Positions 36,960 to 48,604 are shown, counted from the stretch's first letter. The stretch: 64,000 bases of DNA from Diphasiastrum complanatum (GCA_029204225.1 CM055092.1:58861296-58925295); one strand, 5' to 3'. Made by a program: numbers and translations. Notes: generated from the letters alone by a model not told the origin.

Positions 36960-37330
36960 ATAAGTGATAACTTACGAAGCTAAACGATGAGATGGGTCAA
37001 CAATTGCTAGTTGACTTCGTAGGAACCTGCAAATCGTTGCCGCTGGTCGACTTTGTTGATAGCCGTAAGTAGGCTGCTTACGTTTTCAGATGGTTGAGGA
37101 GAGTTGAGTTGGTTCACAAACTTCGTTGACAACCGTAAGTAAGTTACTTACGGTGTTTGATGTGAGTTCACAGACTTCATCGGAGATATTTTCCGGTGAC
37201 TTTGATCATGGCTCTTTCCATCGTAGGAGATTGTAAGAAGGTCACTTATGGTGGTCGACAAGATTTTAAGTTTTGTTGCCATTGAATATTCTGTAAGTGA
37301 TCATAGATAGTAACCTACGGGTTTTAATGG
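36960..37330 (-). promoter_or_regulatory. Array of CGTAAGT / ACTTACG palindromes in LTR U3
   Basis: The best unit is a 23 bp palindrome at 37132-37154: ACCGTAAGTAA, one G, then TTACTTACGGT. Looser inverted pairs lie at about 36964-36979, 37053-37071 and 37221-37240, several preceded by CTTCGTTGA. In LTR elements U3 is the enhancer/promoter part, so these may be binding sites for a host factor. That role is inferred. Confidence 0.5.
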
Positions 37331-37552
37331 CTCCCTACGGTTTGCGGTTCGCTGCCTTCACAAGTTGAAGTTGTGTTTCTCCGTTAACATCATTTTGACG
37401 GTGCTCTTCGGTCAGATCATAATCTGGCGATGGCTTTGCGGTTCTGCCTGATTTGACTTTGCGTGTATTTTTGCAGACTGATTCAGAGAGAGGAAATTCT
37501 TGAGAGTAGAAGGAGGGCGAAGGGATGAGTAGGAGAAGATTAAACTCCAACA

Positions 37553-39050
37553 CTCCCCCTTAAGCTTACTACTATGAATCTGGACTGAAGTTGAGATTTA
37601 ACAATTCTACTCGAGTACAATGTTTATTCCTTGACAATGGTTTTGTCAGAATGTTAGCCAACATATTGTCTGTGTGACGGTAACTTAGTGCAACATCTTC
37701 GTTCCCAACCTTCTCTCTGTGAAAATGAAGTTGAACCTCTATATGTTTGGTCCTTGTGTGAGTTCGTCGGTTCAACGACACAGCTATACAACTCTGATTG
37801 TCGCACTGGAGTATAGTTGGACCACACTGTGAGAATCTCAGATCTTGTAGTAGTTTTATAAGCCATAAAATCTCCTTCACTGCTGACGTAGCTGTGACAT
37901 ATTCAGATTCTATGGAGGACAGATAAATGCATTTCTGCTTTCTGTTGTTCCATGAGATGGGTCCTCCTGCGAGGAAACAAATGTCCCTGATGTGGATTTT
38001 CTGGTATCCACATCTCCTACCCAATTTGAGTCTGAATAAGTGGTCAATGTCAGTGCAACTTCTATATTGCCATTATAGCTCAACGCATAGTGCTTTGTAG
38101 CTTGAATGTACCTCAGTATTCTTTGCAGAGCTTTCCAGTGCTATAGTCCTGGATTGGACATGTACTAAGACAATGTGCTTACTGCATATGCTAGATCAGG
38201 TCGTGTGCAGATCATAGAATACATAATAGATCCTATGACAGACTAAGGATACGTGCTTGAAGTCTTTGAAACAATGAAATGCTTCTGCTTGTTCTTTATG
38301 AACGTAACTTTGGCAAATCGGGAGTAATCATCAATGAATGTGATAAAATATAGAGCTTGACCTAATGAAGGTATGCTCATAGGACCACACAAGTCACTGT
38401 GTATCAGTGACAAGATGAACTTCACCCTTTTGGCTTGTCCTCTAGGAAATCTCGTTCTAGGTTGTTTCCCTAGTTAGACAATTTTCACAGATAGTTTGAT
38501 TAGCTGTGGTGACAACAATTATATTCATGTCCTTGAGCATTTTATTGTGATGCATGACAAGATTGAACACATGTTTAAATGACCTAATATTTGATGCCAT
38601 AAATTAGCATCTGAACAACTCACATAAAGTGCAACATCATGACTTAATATGTACAAATTTCTTTCTTTGTAAACATAGAGGATTTCCTTTGAGTTCTCAT
38701 CTAAAAAAGTACATCGGTTGGCAGTGAACAAAGCTCTATAGCCCTGATATGTGATCTTGCTAATAGATAAAAGGTTCTTTGTTAATTTGGGTACATAAAA
38801 TTCTCCATCAAGCTGCCTAGTAATGCCATCAGAGAACTGCATTTGAATAGATCCTTGGCCTTCAACTTGGTGTGTACTAGAGTCACCAAAGAAAATGTAC
38901 TTTGAAATTGTAGTTGTGAGTGTAGAGAAGAGTCCTTGCATGGCGTCATGTGCTGAGAGGCACCTGAATTGAGATACCATTGATGAGCATCTCTGCTGGA
39001 TTGATCTTGCACCATCAGCGCCTTCTCTTCATCTTGAGATCCTATGACTC
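37553..39050 (-). pseudogene. Ty1/Copia protease, integrase and RNase H remnant
   Basis: From high to low coordinates: EEKALMVQDQSS, then protease WYLNSGASQHMT, where the catalytic D of D-S-G has become N. Next are a GAG-pre-integrase region ending LWHQILGHLN (38525-38980) and the integrase start LIHSDLCGPMS with TFIDDYSRFAKV (38243-38425). After KQKHF the frame jumps to the RT C-terminus (SIMYSMICTRPDLAYA), so the rest of integrase and the RT catalytic core are deleted. RNase H follows: YSDSNWVGDVDTRKSTS, SIESEYVTA, QCDNQSCIA, HIEVQLHF and NILTKPLS. The polypurine tract CTTAAGGGGGAG (37553-37564) closes it. It belongs with the LTR at 36170-37552. Confidence 0.9.
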
Positions 39051-40970
39051 TATCATGTTTCCAGTCTATATGATTAATGTAGCATGGATAACGACAGAAC
39101 CAATTTTGGATCCAATTGAAGATGAACTTCTTCTTGTTAGTCCTGCTTTATCTTATGATGAGAATGCCTAACTTACTAATGAGCAAATATTAAGCCATAT
39201 GGATCCTACGAGGTTTTGAGTTCGACATATTCATGATGATCCGCCAATGAAATTGCCAAAAGCAGTCATTATGAATGAAGAGAAGTCTACAGGACCAATG
39301 ACTAAAAAGAAAGCTAAATAGCACTATAACATGGTTTTGAAATGGAAAAATCCACCAATTGAGGTAGTTTCGAGGGTTGATCCAAAAATAAATGACCATG
39401 TGGATGTACCACCTTTATTGGACAAAGGTAAAGGAAAGATTGAAGATGTATCATCAAGTCAGAGCTCTAGGAAGTCATCGTCTTCTCAAAGAACTTCTGC
39501 CAAGGAATCTAAATGAAAAACAAAGATTAATCCCTTTGAGCAAGAGAAAGCAAATGAAGTTCAGCGTGACATGTTGGATCATTTCAAAAGCTATACTCTA
39601 AATGATGTTGTAATTATGTTGCCGAAAGCTCATTGTGAACCTGAGGACCAATTGCTTGAAACACAAGAAGTTTACGATAGACCAAGACGCAACCTATAAA
39701 TATACCTGAACCAGGGGAAGATGATAAAATAGTGCAAGTTGGGCTATTATCAAATATTCATTTATTCTTTGCAAATCTGGCACGTATATACCAAATTGAC
39801 TATTGTACCACTTTGGACATTAGAGGCATTGGAAGCATTTGAAAAATTGAAGAAAGCCTTAGCTTCTGCACCGATATTATGAGCTTCTAACTGGACAATT
39901 GAATTCCACGTGCCTACTGATGCGTCAAAATATGTTATTGGATCTATGTTGACACAATAGGGGAAATATAAGATCACAGACTTTCCGATTAGATTTTTTA
40001 GCCGACAACTTAATGACGCCGAAGTGAACTATTCTACCACATAATGGGAAGTGTTGGCTATTGGTTTTTGAGTAAAAGAGTTTTGACATTATTTGATGGC
40101 GACACATTTTGCGTTTTATACTGATCATCAGCCTTTGCTTTATTTAGTGAATAAGACATGCAAAACGGGACGCATTGCAAGATGGTTACTTTTGCTATTT
40201 GAATTTGATTTACGAGTTGTGGTTCGGAAAGGCAAACAACATCATCTTGTTGATCACGTCTCTAAAATACAAACAACACGAGTTAATACTGAAGTTTATG
40301 GCGAACTATCAGATGTTGCATTATTTTATATTGAAATAGTACCTGAGTGGGCAACAAACATTGTTGAATATTTGATGATGGGCCAACCTAACAAATCCTT
40401 GTCCAAAGTTCAACCAATGTGATTTATTTTAAAAGCACAACATTATCAATTGATTGTTAGTCATTTGTATTGATGTGGAGCTGATGATATTCTTAGAAGA
40501 TGTGTTTTACCACATGAAGTCCCCCATCTAATTATGTTTTCACATGATGGAATGCGAGGAGGACAGTTTTCATCCAATATCACTGTTCGAAATTTTTTGC
40601 AATCAGGATGTTGGTGGCCTGCACTTCATAAAGATACTGAAAAGTATATCCAGTCCTGTGATGTTTGTCAATGTGTGCATCATCCTACAAAATAGAATTA
40701 TGAGCCTTTACATCCAGTTTTAGCACAAGTATCGTTTAAAAAATTGGGACTTTGATTATTTTGGTCCTATTCATCATGCGACACAAGGTACTCAAGCTTA
40801 GTGTACATTTGGAATCTTAAAGAGTGCTCAGAACCAGAGATAAAAACAATTGAGAAATCGTTCTATCTTTGAGTGCTTGATTAGGTGGAAGGGTCGGATT
40901 AAGGATGATGGTTTGTTGGAAAGGGTTGAAAGCACAAAGAAGAACTTGATGGAAAGTGGATGTATGCTTA
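39050..40970 (+). pseudogene. Ty3/Gypsy pol remnant embedded in Copia sequence
   Basis: This is a second copy of the family at 21140-24494, sharing NVAWI, EQILSHMDPTRF, YNMVLKWKNPP and YTLNDV with the linker there. RT is deleted near 39740-39800 and the sequence resumes at EAFEKLKKALASAPIL. RNase H is present (HVPTDASKYVIGSMLTQ, FFSRQLND, HFAFYTDHQPL), followed by the integrase zinc domain (CVLPHEVPHLIMFSHDG, GCWWPALHKDTEKY, CDVCQC) up to GPIHHATQGT at about 40790. It then joins a chromodomain tail (KQLRNRSIFECLIRWKGR) with the integrase core missing. Many stops are present, including TAG, TGA and TAA. Confidence 0.88.
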
Positions 40971-40973
40971 TCA

Positions 40974-40985
40974 GTTCTGATACCA
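40974..40985 (-). promoter_or_regulatory. Copia primer-binding site
   Basis: The minus strand reads TGGTATCAGAAC, complementary to initiator-Met tRNA, 3 nt after the end of the adjoining LTR. Nearly nothing of the Copia leader follows before Gypsy sequence begins. Confidence 0.75.
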
Positions 40986-40988
40986 TTC

Positions 40989-42033
40989 TGTTGGCACGTC
41001 TAAGTGCAGGCCCACTGAGATAAGACCAACTGAGATAAAGAATGATGGCAATTATTGAAATAATAGGATCTTTGGATTACTTAGAGAGTGAAGTTATAGA
41101 GTAGTTGTGATTATGTTGATTACTGAGTATAAGTGTAGGTGTCATAGACAACCATAGAGAGAGATTGCAAAAATGATTAGGCGTATGAGACAGCCATGCA
41201 GTTCTCTGATACTGATATTTAGATATAAAGAAATGCTTAAACAATTAGGCATCAAAGACAACCACACATTTCTTCGTTTATGATACTTGCGGAAGAAAAG
41301 TGAGAGTTCATTAACATTAAACAAGAATGCGATGAGATAGAATAATAGCGAATCTGTATATTCGATGTTGTAATAACAACTATCAGATCACAAGACAATT
41401 GCACTGATAAGCACGTGATTCTACTTACAGAAACAAAACAATTGCTATAGTTATGAATATTAATTACTTCTCTCTCTATATTCTCTAACTTTGAGGAGTC
41501 AAATACTATGAACACCTATTTTGGTCATTTGATCTCTGTCGTGTAGACTTAGTATCAATCTCAAGTATCAACAACTACTCCTTTCTCCAATCGCCCATTT
41601 ACATATGTAGCTGCTAGATGATCTTGTGTTATTCTAACATTACAATTACAAGATCGTTAACAGTTGTTTAATTGATCAATTAGGTAAATTATTCTTGGAG
41701 CGTGAAGTCGTAGATATTCTGTACGTGAAATCCTGTGTAAATCTGCAGAGGGTCGTATTTTTCAGAAATGTCGCATTTTTCAGAGTGCCCGAAATGGCGA
41801 GAAAATTTGAGAAAACAATTTGTTGCATTTTTCACCAAAAAAACTTAGAATGGCCCGAAAGTGAAGTAGAAGACTTTGTCAGGCTTTTCGCATTTTTTGC
41901 TTGTTGAAATTTGCGAGTAAAAATGCAGATTGTTGCGACAAACAGTTCAAAAATGCAGACTTCTCTGAGAGAGTGACACTTAGAAAAAAAAGAAGGCAGT
42001 TAGGATGAGTAGGAGAAAGATTAAACTCCAATA
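40989..42033 (-). mobile_element. Copia 5' LTR (minus strand)
   Basis: An LTR of about 1,045 bp. The minus-strand start is expected at TGTTGGAG but reads TATTGGAG, and the end is CCAACA. It is related to, but clearly diverged from, the LTR at 36170-37552, so the two may not be the two ends of one insertion. It interrupts Gypsy sequence: a chromodomain tail on its left, and a Gypsy 3' untranslated end with polypurine tract on its right. Confidence 0.7.
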
Positions 42034-42700
42034 GAGCTTTTGTAGTTTCCACTTCTGAGGACAAAAGGAGTTGAACGGGGGAAGAATGTTACATCCATGT
42101 CCAATAAGTGGGATTCGGAATAATCCTTGACATGGATAGCCAATACTCCAGTGTATAAGGTTGTTAGTTGCACCACATTATTTCGGGCTTGACCAGTAAT
42201 GTAATTAATGATCTTATGAGGGCCCAAGTAGTCTAATTGGACCTATGGAGCTTTTGCATGGTGATCGATGACTTTTGTGCAAGAATAGGAGGTCAATCGC
42301 TTTTGATAGAAATGGAGACATGGTAGAGGAAATATTCTCTATCATTTGGAGATTATATAACCTGGTGAAACTCACCCATCTCCTATTGTCTTTTTCGATT
42401 TCAGAAGCCAGGACACCCTCCTCTCTTCCATTCAACCACCTTGGCTTGGAGGTGAAGTGGTTAGGGTATTGACTAGCCATTTCTTGTTGGTTGGGTGGTT
42501 TTGCTCTACAGGTGTCCTTCTGGTTGCATGTAACAGGATTTGAGAAGATCTTCACTTGGCGATCGTTATGGCTGTTGTTGATGGGACCAAGTTTCGACAT
42601 GTGTGTCGTTACGAAGCATGTGCAGGACATACTACACATAATTTTAAAACGAGTGTACATTGACAGGAATAGAAAATACAATACCGACACGACGGACTTA
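42034..42700 (+). mobile_element. Gypsy 3' end and LTR start
   Basis: CTTCTGAGGACAAAAGG is followed by a purine-rich tract ending GGGGGAAGAA and then TGTTACATCC at 42087. This is the usual order at the 3' end of chromodomain Gypsy elements. A very similar ending, GAGGACAAAAATG then CAGGGGAAA then TGTCA, occurs at 63706-63740. The right end of the LTR is not defined. Confidence 0.55.
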
Positions 42701-42775
42701 AGTTTTCATTTATAACAAAGACAAATAGCCAAAGTGCCAATTTAGGATCGAATGATGGAAGTTGATTCTAGAGAT

Positions 42776-43190
42776 TTATAAATCTATGGATATAACATCC
42801 AAGCTCTTATTGCCCATCTTGTAGTTCACGAACTTTTTGTAATAATCAACGACATCAGCTATTATGAAAACTTTTTTAAAGACCTTCGTAAAAGCTTCCC
42901 ACATCGTGGGCTTGACTGTCAGATCACGCCACCATGACGACTCCTTGCCACGTAGAAATAACACGACACTTTCAATTTTTTTCTCATCAAGAATTCCGTG
43001 TAGATTGAAATAATTGGTCCACTCGACAAGCCAATTCTCCACAACTTTCGGTTTTTTCTCCTTCTTCACTCCCGAGTAAGTATCAAGATTTTGATGATTC
43101 ATATCATTGAGTGTCGTACTCAATTGCTAGCAAATTTGCATGTATGAAGGTATGACATGATTCGAAACTTCTTCAACAATCTTGAATGAT
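42776..43190 (-). pseudogene. Ty3/Gypsy gag fragment
   Basis: The minus strand encodes VIPSYMQIC, a stop, QLSTTLNDMNHQN, then PKVVENWLVEWTNYFNLHG and LFLRGKESSWWRDLTVKPTMW. This matches gag at 27364-28062 in order and motif (STYLQICQSLSQSFNEINN, EWLTKWTDYLNRHG, RGKASSWWRDLQPKPTTW). The stop after QIC falls on a Gln position of the homologue. It is truncated after about 140 codons, with no zinc knuckle or pol. Confidence 0.85.
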
Positions 43191-44785
43191 CTAAAACAAA
43201 AAATAACTGACCATAGTTAATGAATATGTCTATTCTTAACCGTTAGCTAAGAACTATGACCAATTCTAACCGAAACAGACTCCAGTATGGTCAAATCACT
43301 AATTTTAGTTCATTTCATAGATAATCCAAAAATTGAAAATTTTGAGTTCTTGGAACTTTAATTTTTTTTTTACGTAACTTAAAAATTTGACAAAAAATAA
43401 TGTTAGTATATAGGCAATCTAAATCGAAAAATCGATATTTAGTTTGATTCCTATTCTTATCACCTTAATGTTAGTCCTCCATGCAAAAGGCATGACATTA
43501 ACTGCAAATTGTCTATTACGAATTTTTTACGTAAAATTCAGTTTTATAGAAATTGTTAGCCAAACTCATTGATTTATGACCCAACAGTTAGAGCACATGC
43601 GTATGAAAACTCAAAATGACTATAAATCCCTTATACATGTCAAAAACATCAATATAATCTACATGCAACAAATCCACACAAGTACAGTACAACAATTTAG
43701 GGAAAAAACAAGCATGCAATCCAAACATTGGCGGATTTTGATAATTTTACTCACAAAATTACCAAAATTTGAAATGGCCATATCTTGAGCTATTGTGTAC
43801 CAAATTAGGCGCTGTAAATTATATTATAGAGAGAGACCAAGTGATGATATGATTGACACCTCACCCTGCCACATCAGCTTCACACGTGTGAGAACATAGC
43901 ATTTGAAATTCTGTAGTATGACGCACTTTTGCTAGGCCAAATCATGCAAGCATCTCCCTAGCACCAAAAGTGACAATACCAACACTTTTAAACTGTCTAT
44001 TATGTTGGAAATAGGATAGATAATGGAATAGCAAAAACTTCCTACTTCCAATGCATGACTACGCCTATAAAAACTTGAACAAAATAGTAGTGATGGAAAT
44101 CACGTCCAATCTTTAGCAACTAACTTTCGCTAGATACTAAGTGATTACGTAGCTAAACATAAAGTATTGAATTCTCAGACAAAATCTATCAGTTACAAAA
44201 GCAATACAGAGATGCATGCATTTGGACATATAATGAACGCAATAAGAAATAGTATTGATTCAGAAAACAAAATCAGATGCTAATGAGCGAAAAACAATAG
44301 CGGATAGAAACCATGCACTCTAAGCTATCTCCGAGTAACTGATAATAAGTCTGATAATAAGCAGCTCTGCTGATAAGCAATAGTGCAATAGCAACTCTAA
44401 AATAAATCTCTAAAAGACTGAGCTAGAATGCACAAAAGAGTTCAAGCTTGAAAGCTTGATAGAGAGCCAACTACAATACTTTCTGATTATGAACGATCTG
44501 CTTGATATGAGCATAGGAAGCGTCATGTAATAACACTCACTCCTTCACAATTCACAACATTGATTCAGGACTTGAAAAGAGATGTATGAACAACTGATTT
44601 ATACTAAGTGTTTAGGTCTTCAAATGCGAGTGCCAATTGGCTGGAGTTCGCTGGCATTCATCTAGTTCCTTCTCATAAATAATTGTTGATAAGCGGCAAC
44701 AATTGCCATAAACAATTTTCTACATAAATGAACTAAAACTGTCACTCTGCATAAATGAACTAAAACTGCCACATGCGATAGTGTC
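43191..44785 (-). other. Leader between coiled-coil ORF and gag, minus-strand copy
   Basis: Non-coding. The part at 43750-43900 is homologous, in reverse complement, to 26640-26800 and includes CACACGTGTG at 43881-43890. The stretch 44310-44615 resembles 9190-9410. No LTR boundary or primer-binding site was found. Confidence 0.45.
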
Positions 44786-45665
44786 GCAAAAAAAGTGACA
44801 GTGTCGGCATAGGACGATCTTCCACAAGAGCATGAAGGAGATTGTCTCACTCTTCTGCTACTACATCCAACTCCTTAAAAATATGGTCCTTTTCCATTTG
44901 TACCATATCCAATTGTCCCTGCAATAGGTGAACCTGCTACTTGGCATCTCGGACGACTTTATTGAGTTCACCATGAGCATTTATTAGGACATTCCAGAGT
45001 TTAGCGACATAATTTTCCAGTGCTTCTTCATGTTGCTTGGCCTTTTTGAGATCAGCCTCTGACTTTCCTTCATGTTGTCTCGCGATGTGCAACTCCTTGT
45101 TGACCTGTATCAGCTTTTGATTGATCAAGGTATTTTCCGAGCCCAGATATGAGATTCTCTTCTCCATAGATGATTTTTTCTGTATCATGTTCTAGATTGT
45201 CCACCCTAGGTGTGTGTGAATCTCGAGGATGTCACCCAAATAAAAATGGACTGGTGGTAGTGTAGTTTGTGCAGCAAGAGAAACTAATCCCACAAGTTGT
45301 GCATATTTGCCTTGAAGCTTTGTCTACGGATCTTCCTCTTCAAAGATATCTTCACCTTCATATCCCTCTGGGACTTGCGCATCAAAAATATGTGGAGATC
45401 TAACCGCAAACTGGATAACGATGGTGTCTGGTGCCTGAAAAACTATCGCTGCATCTAACACTTGTGCTGATTGAGGTGCAATATCTAGATTTTGAGAAGT
45501 GTGACCGTATCCCATTCCAAGAGAGTTGAGATCAAAGGGTGCAAGCCTCCAAGGCATGATAAACTGTTCTTCAGTCTCTAAGGGATTGGAATTATCGAAC
45601 AGTTCCATAAAACGTTGTGTGGGGTGAGGTGGCACACATTTCTGTGAATGAATTTGTGGAGCCAA
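44786..45665 (-). pseudogene. Second copy of the unrecognised coiled-coil ORF
   Basis: One frame runs from 45665 downward with stops only at TAG or TGA. Shared motifs with 24495-26139, in the same order, are FMELFDNSNPL (there FMDMFDDSDPL), AVRSPHIFDA (VKSPKQFDA), EDIFEEED, EKRISYLGSENTLINQKL and VVRDAK, stop, QVHLLQGQLDM (TVQDAKQQVQLLKGKLQM). At two places where the other copy has Gln, this copy has TAG: within VIQSM/TI-stop-NM and DAKQQ/DAK-stop-Q. The N-terminal 200 residues are missing. Upstream lies an unrelated Gypsy gag fragment. Confidence 0.7.
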
Positions 45666-45779
45666 TTATCACAGAAGGCATTTGAGAGGAATAAGCGACT
45701 AAGGTGGTTGCAAAGGATGGTGTTCACAGATTCACTAAATCTGTGAACACGTTTCTTTTTTATCTCTTTCTTCTTCTTG

Positions 45780-46163
45780 GATTACTTTACTTCTGTTGTT
45801 ACGGAAGCGCTCGATGTAGGTGCGCACTGATTCTTTGTTTCGCATCTTGATATTCGTCAATTGGATGAAAGGACTCTAAGTCAGCTTGGAGGGTTTGAAC
45901 CTTTTGATAAGTTCTACAATGATGATGGTCTCCCAAGACGTGTTGTCCGGGCCGTCAAGGTTCAAAAACCATTGCTTGGCGTCACCTTGAAGAATCGTAG
46001 GGAACATCCTCACCTTTTCAGTTTTAGAGTTGTCGCCATAAAACTTACAAGGGTCGTCAAAATCTTGGAGGAATATGACTGGGTCTGATTCTCCGTTGTA
46101 CTTTGGCGCATCTATCCGGGGTATTATCTTTTCTACCTGTGATGGATTCCAAGGGCCTTGCAT
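45780..46163 (-). pseudogene. Ty3/Gypsy gag fragment of a different lineage
   Basis: The minus strand encodes PRIDAPKYNGESDPVIFL, FPTILQGDAKQWFLNL and, after a frameshift, MRNKESVRTYIERFRNNRS. This is the capsid-like core of Gypsy Gag (retrotrans_gag domain). It does not resemble the gag at 27.4 or 43.1 kb beyond the general fold. Zinc knuckle and pol are absent. Confidence 0.8.
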
Positions 46164-46811
46164 CTTGATCTAAGTGGGTGTCGCTACTCTTTAGAATGGT
46201 GATGTATGGGGCGAGGGTGCAATCGTTTTTTTTTCAATACTCACACAACCTATTAATGGCAGGATCAAGAGTTTTTTTTTTTTTTGGATTGTCTCACCTT
46301 CTCTAGTACTCTTGTAGTTGAAGGTCTGGATATCAGGGAATGACTCACACAATTGTAATTTTCGATGTAATTTGGGGGTTTCAAAAGGTTTGCAGCTTGA
46401 GCGAAATGTTAGAGTGGGTGATTGTGATAGGATAACACTTGGTGTGACTTTTGCAAAGAGGGCTCGGGTAGAGTATTCTCACAACTAGTAAAGTATTCGT
46501 TGGGTGTCGTGTTGTGCGAGTACATACCGTAGTGGGAATTGGTTGAAAAAGTCGTTTTCCGTTGATAACTTACCAAGGGTTGTCTATAGAAATTAGTAGA
46601 ACAAATAGTAGATGCAACTTGGCAACAAGCACATGATGGTGTGTATGTGCGAATGATGGCAGGACTAAGATTAGCATTGAAGACGTAGCTAATGTCAGCT
46701 TTACAATGAGTTCAAGGAAGAAATTCATGCATCAGAAGGTCATGGAACTCTAGCGTTGGAAGGGCGTGCAAGAAGGGTCTGTGGACAACAGGAGCTAGGC
46801 TGGAACTCCAA
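46164..46811. other. No gene recognised; short direct repeat at right edge
   Basis: Two similar stretches with GGAACTC, TGGAAG and GCGTGCAAG lie at 46745-46774 and 46802-46831, with a period of about 57 bp. The second overlaps the end of the quinone-reductase pseudogene, so the copy may be a small tandem duplication of its end. Confidence 0.45.
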
Positions 46812-47085
46812 CACTGGAAGAGCGTGCAAGGACCTTAGAACTTACTGCCTCCACTGCTTCTGGATACTGCCATTCACCTCAAGATTAGTATTCAAAAATG
46901 GCAAGCCTGCGATATGCAATGCCTCGATCTCTAAGCCAAGAAGGTCCTTCGCTAACTTTACAGCTGTGCGCACGAGACCAGAGTTGAATGTCGCTTTTCT
47001 CAAAGATCTAGATACTGTTACTATCTTCACGGACTCACTGGAATCTGATATGTTGACAAGAATGCACTGCTCCCTCGCTGCTCTT
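46812..47085 (-). pseudogene. NADPH:quinone oxidoreductase / FMN reductase fragment
   Basis: The minus strand encodes VKIVTVSRSLRKATFNSGLV (47024-46965), then KLAKDLLGLEIEALHIAGLP and FLNTNLEVNGS. This is the N-terminal flavodoxin-like part of plant NAD(P)H:quinone oxidoreductases of the NADPH-dependent FMN reductase family. The flavin-phosphate loop normally reads GSLRK-x-S-x-N; here it is RSLRKATFN, so the first Gly is lost. After a single frameshift near 46880 the homology continues as YPEAVEAVSSKVLA and then ends. Active enzymes have about 190-200 residues; only about 90 are represented. I take it to be a truncated gene copy, possibly carried by a retroelement. Confidence 0.82.
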
Positions 47086-47089
47086 TAAT

Positions 47090-47894
47090 CCTCACCAACT
47101 ACTGGCCACTGAAATATGAATAAAACTGGCTTCTTCATGCAAAATCCGAGACCAAAAAAAGGAAAAAAAAATCTGTGACGCAATGACATCAAATAAATCT
47201 TCTGAGAATATAGACTCCGACGGAAGAAAATGCATATGATCTGTGAATGCTCTGCTCCCGGACATCATAACTACTCAAATAATAAATATTGTCATTGTAT
47301 ACAGATCAAGTCGTGAAGAAATAGGAGAATAATGGGAAAAAGCATCAGCCGATGAGAATCAAATCGCTTTTTTCGTCTACGTAGTATATCTGCTTCAGTG
47401 AAAACATGGTCGTGGACAACATGATTTAGGCCTTTGGGTGTGGAAGGATGGCCGTGTAAGGATGGGCGGCTGATGGGTGTGGAAGGATGGCCCTAAACCC
47501 TAGCAAAGCTACTAACAAACAAAAATAATGGTAAAAGAAGGGTGCTAAAAATGAGGACCATGTGAAAAGCAAGCCAGAAGGATGTTAAAAATAAGCAAGA
47601 AGAAGGCACGAAGGATGCGAAAAGCAAACAAGCGAGAACTAGAAAGAGTAGCTAGAAACGTAGAGAAAGCAAGAAAAAGAGGGGCAACGGCGCCAATGTT
47701 GTATCTTTAGAATCCAACCAGCTATGGCTCCATCTAGTACGAGTTATGGCTTCTCCCAACTCACCCTCACTAAGGCTTTCCAACTAGCTTGGATATGGAT
47801 GCAGGAAAGACGACAATGATCATGATGAGTATTCATGAGGGTAAGATCCACTCTTCTCTCTTTTCTCTCCTTCGTTTCTAAAACCACAAATGAT
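47090..47894. other. No gene recognised; purine-rich
   Basis: A purine-rich stretch with a short duplication (GGGTGTGGAAGGATGGCC at about 47437 and 47478). It ends at the left LTR of the Copia derivative. Confidence 0.4.
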
Positions 47895-48604
47895 TGTGAA
47901 AAATAGCCTATTTTGGCAAATCTAGCCATGTAAAACTTTGTAAATATTGTGTATAATTGGGTTCCACACATGGAAGGCCAAGTTGCCACGTGGAAACCCA
48001 CTCCTAATGTAGGTTAGGTCAATTCAAGAGAGTTGGTCATGTCTATTTGGTGGTCATCCCTACTTTATAGGACCTACACCTAAGTTTAAGGTGAAAATTT
48101 GACCAACTAGCTACCTACCAAGCATAACTCTAGGATCTAGGCTAGGGTTTCATTTAGGGCAAGAAGAGTGAGCTAACTTCCTTATTACATGCTGGAAATC
48201 CACCTAATTTCAAGAAGGAAGTCGAATTTGCTATGTATTCCAAGCTCTCATAGTGAGAAGATAGAATATTTTTGGAGCTCATTGGCAATCTCAAGCTAGT
48301 TCACTATGTACATTGAGTTTTTGTGATCCAAATGAAACAAATCAATTTCTACTTGTTTTTCAGGTTGAAGGCCATACTATAGTCTCTGTATTACACACGT
48401 GTGACGCCTAAATTACACACGTGTGGGCTCGGATTTCAATGTTGATCAATGCTTTTGATTGTCAATGCTTGTTGTTTGTCAAATTGCCAATCTAGATAAA
48501 TTTTTTTGTGTCTAGTTTTTTGATAGATTGTTAAGCAAGCATCCAATCACTCTTGTGGATATTTTGTAGATCCATTTATGGTCCTAAAGTACAATACTTT
48601 CACA
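47895..48604 (+). mobile_element. 5' LTR of gag-only Copia derivative
   Basis: The LTR starts TGTGAAAAATAGCC and ends CTTTCACA, 710 bp, directly followed by a primer-binding site. A second copy is split across 51023-51094 and 57253-57691, with about 8 differences over roughly 510 aligned bases by eye. It contains CCACGTGG (47986-47993) and two CACACGTGTG palindromes (48394-48403, 48416-48425). Confidence 0.92.

Larger units (their letters stand above)
36170..37552 (-). mobile_element. Copia 3' LTR (minus strand), left edge approximate
   Basis: The LTR starts on the minus strand as TGTTGGAGTTTAATC at 37552, directly after the polypurine tract. It is related to the LTR at 40989-42033: they share the first bases, a TTTTTGCAGACT-type stretch, GCTGATAAGC, CTACTTACAG and other blocks, but they are well diverged. 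The U3 part (36960-37330) holds repeated CGTAAGT/ACTTACG motifs, and the middle holds a (TC)n run. The left edge near 36170 is not defined by a clear CA terminus or target duplication. Confidence 0.65.

Noticed and set aside
46756-47088. 110-codon plus-strand frame opposite the quinone-reductase fragment
   Set aside because: It is the antisense shadow of the minus-strand FMN reductase homology.
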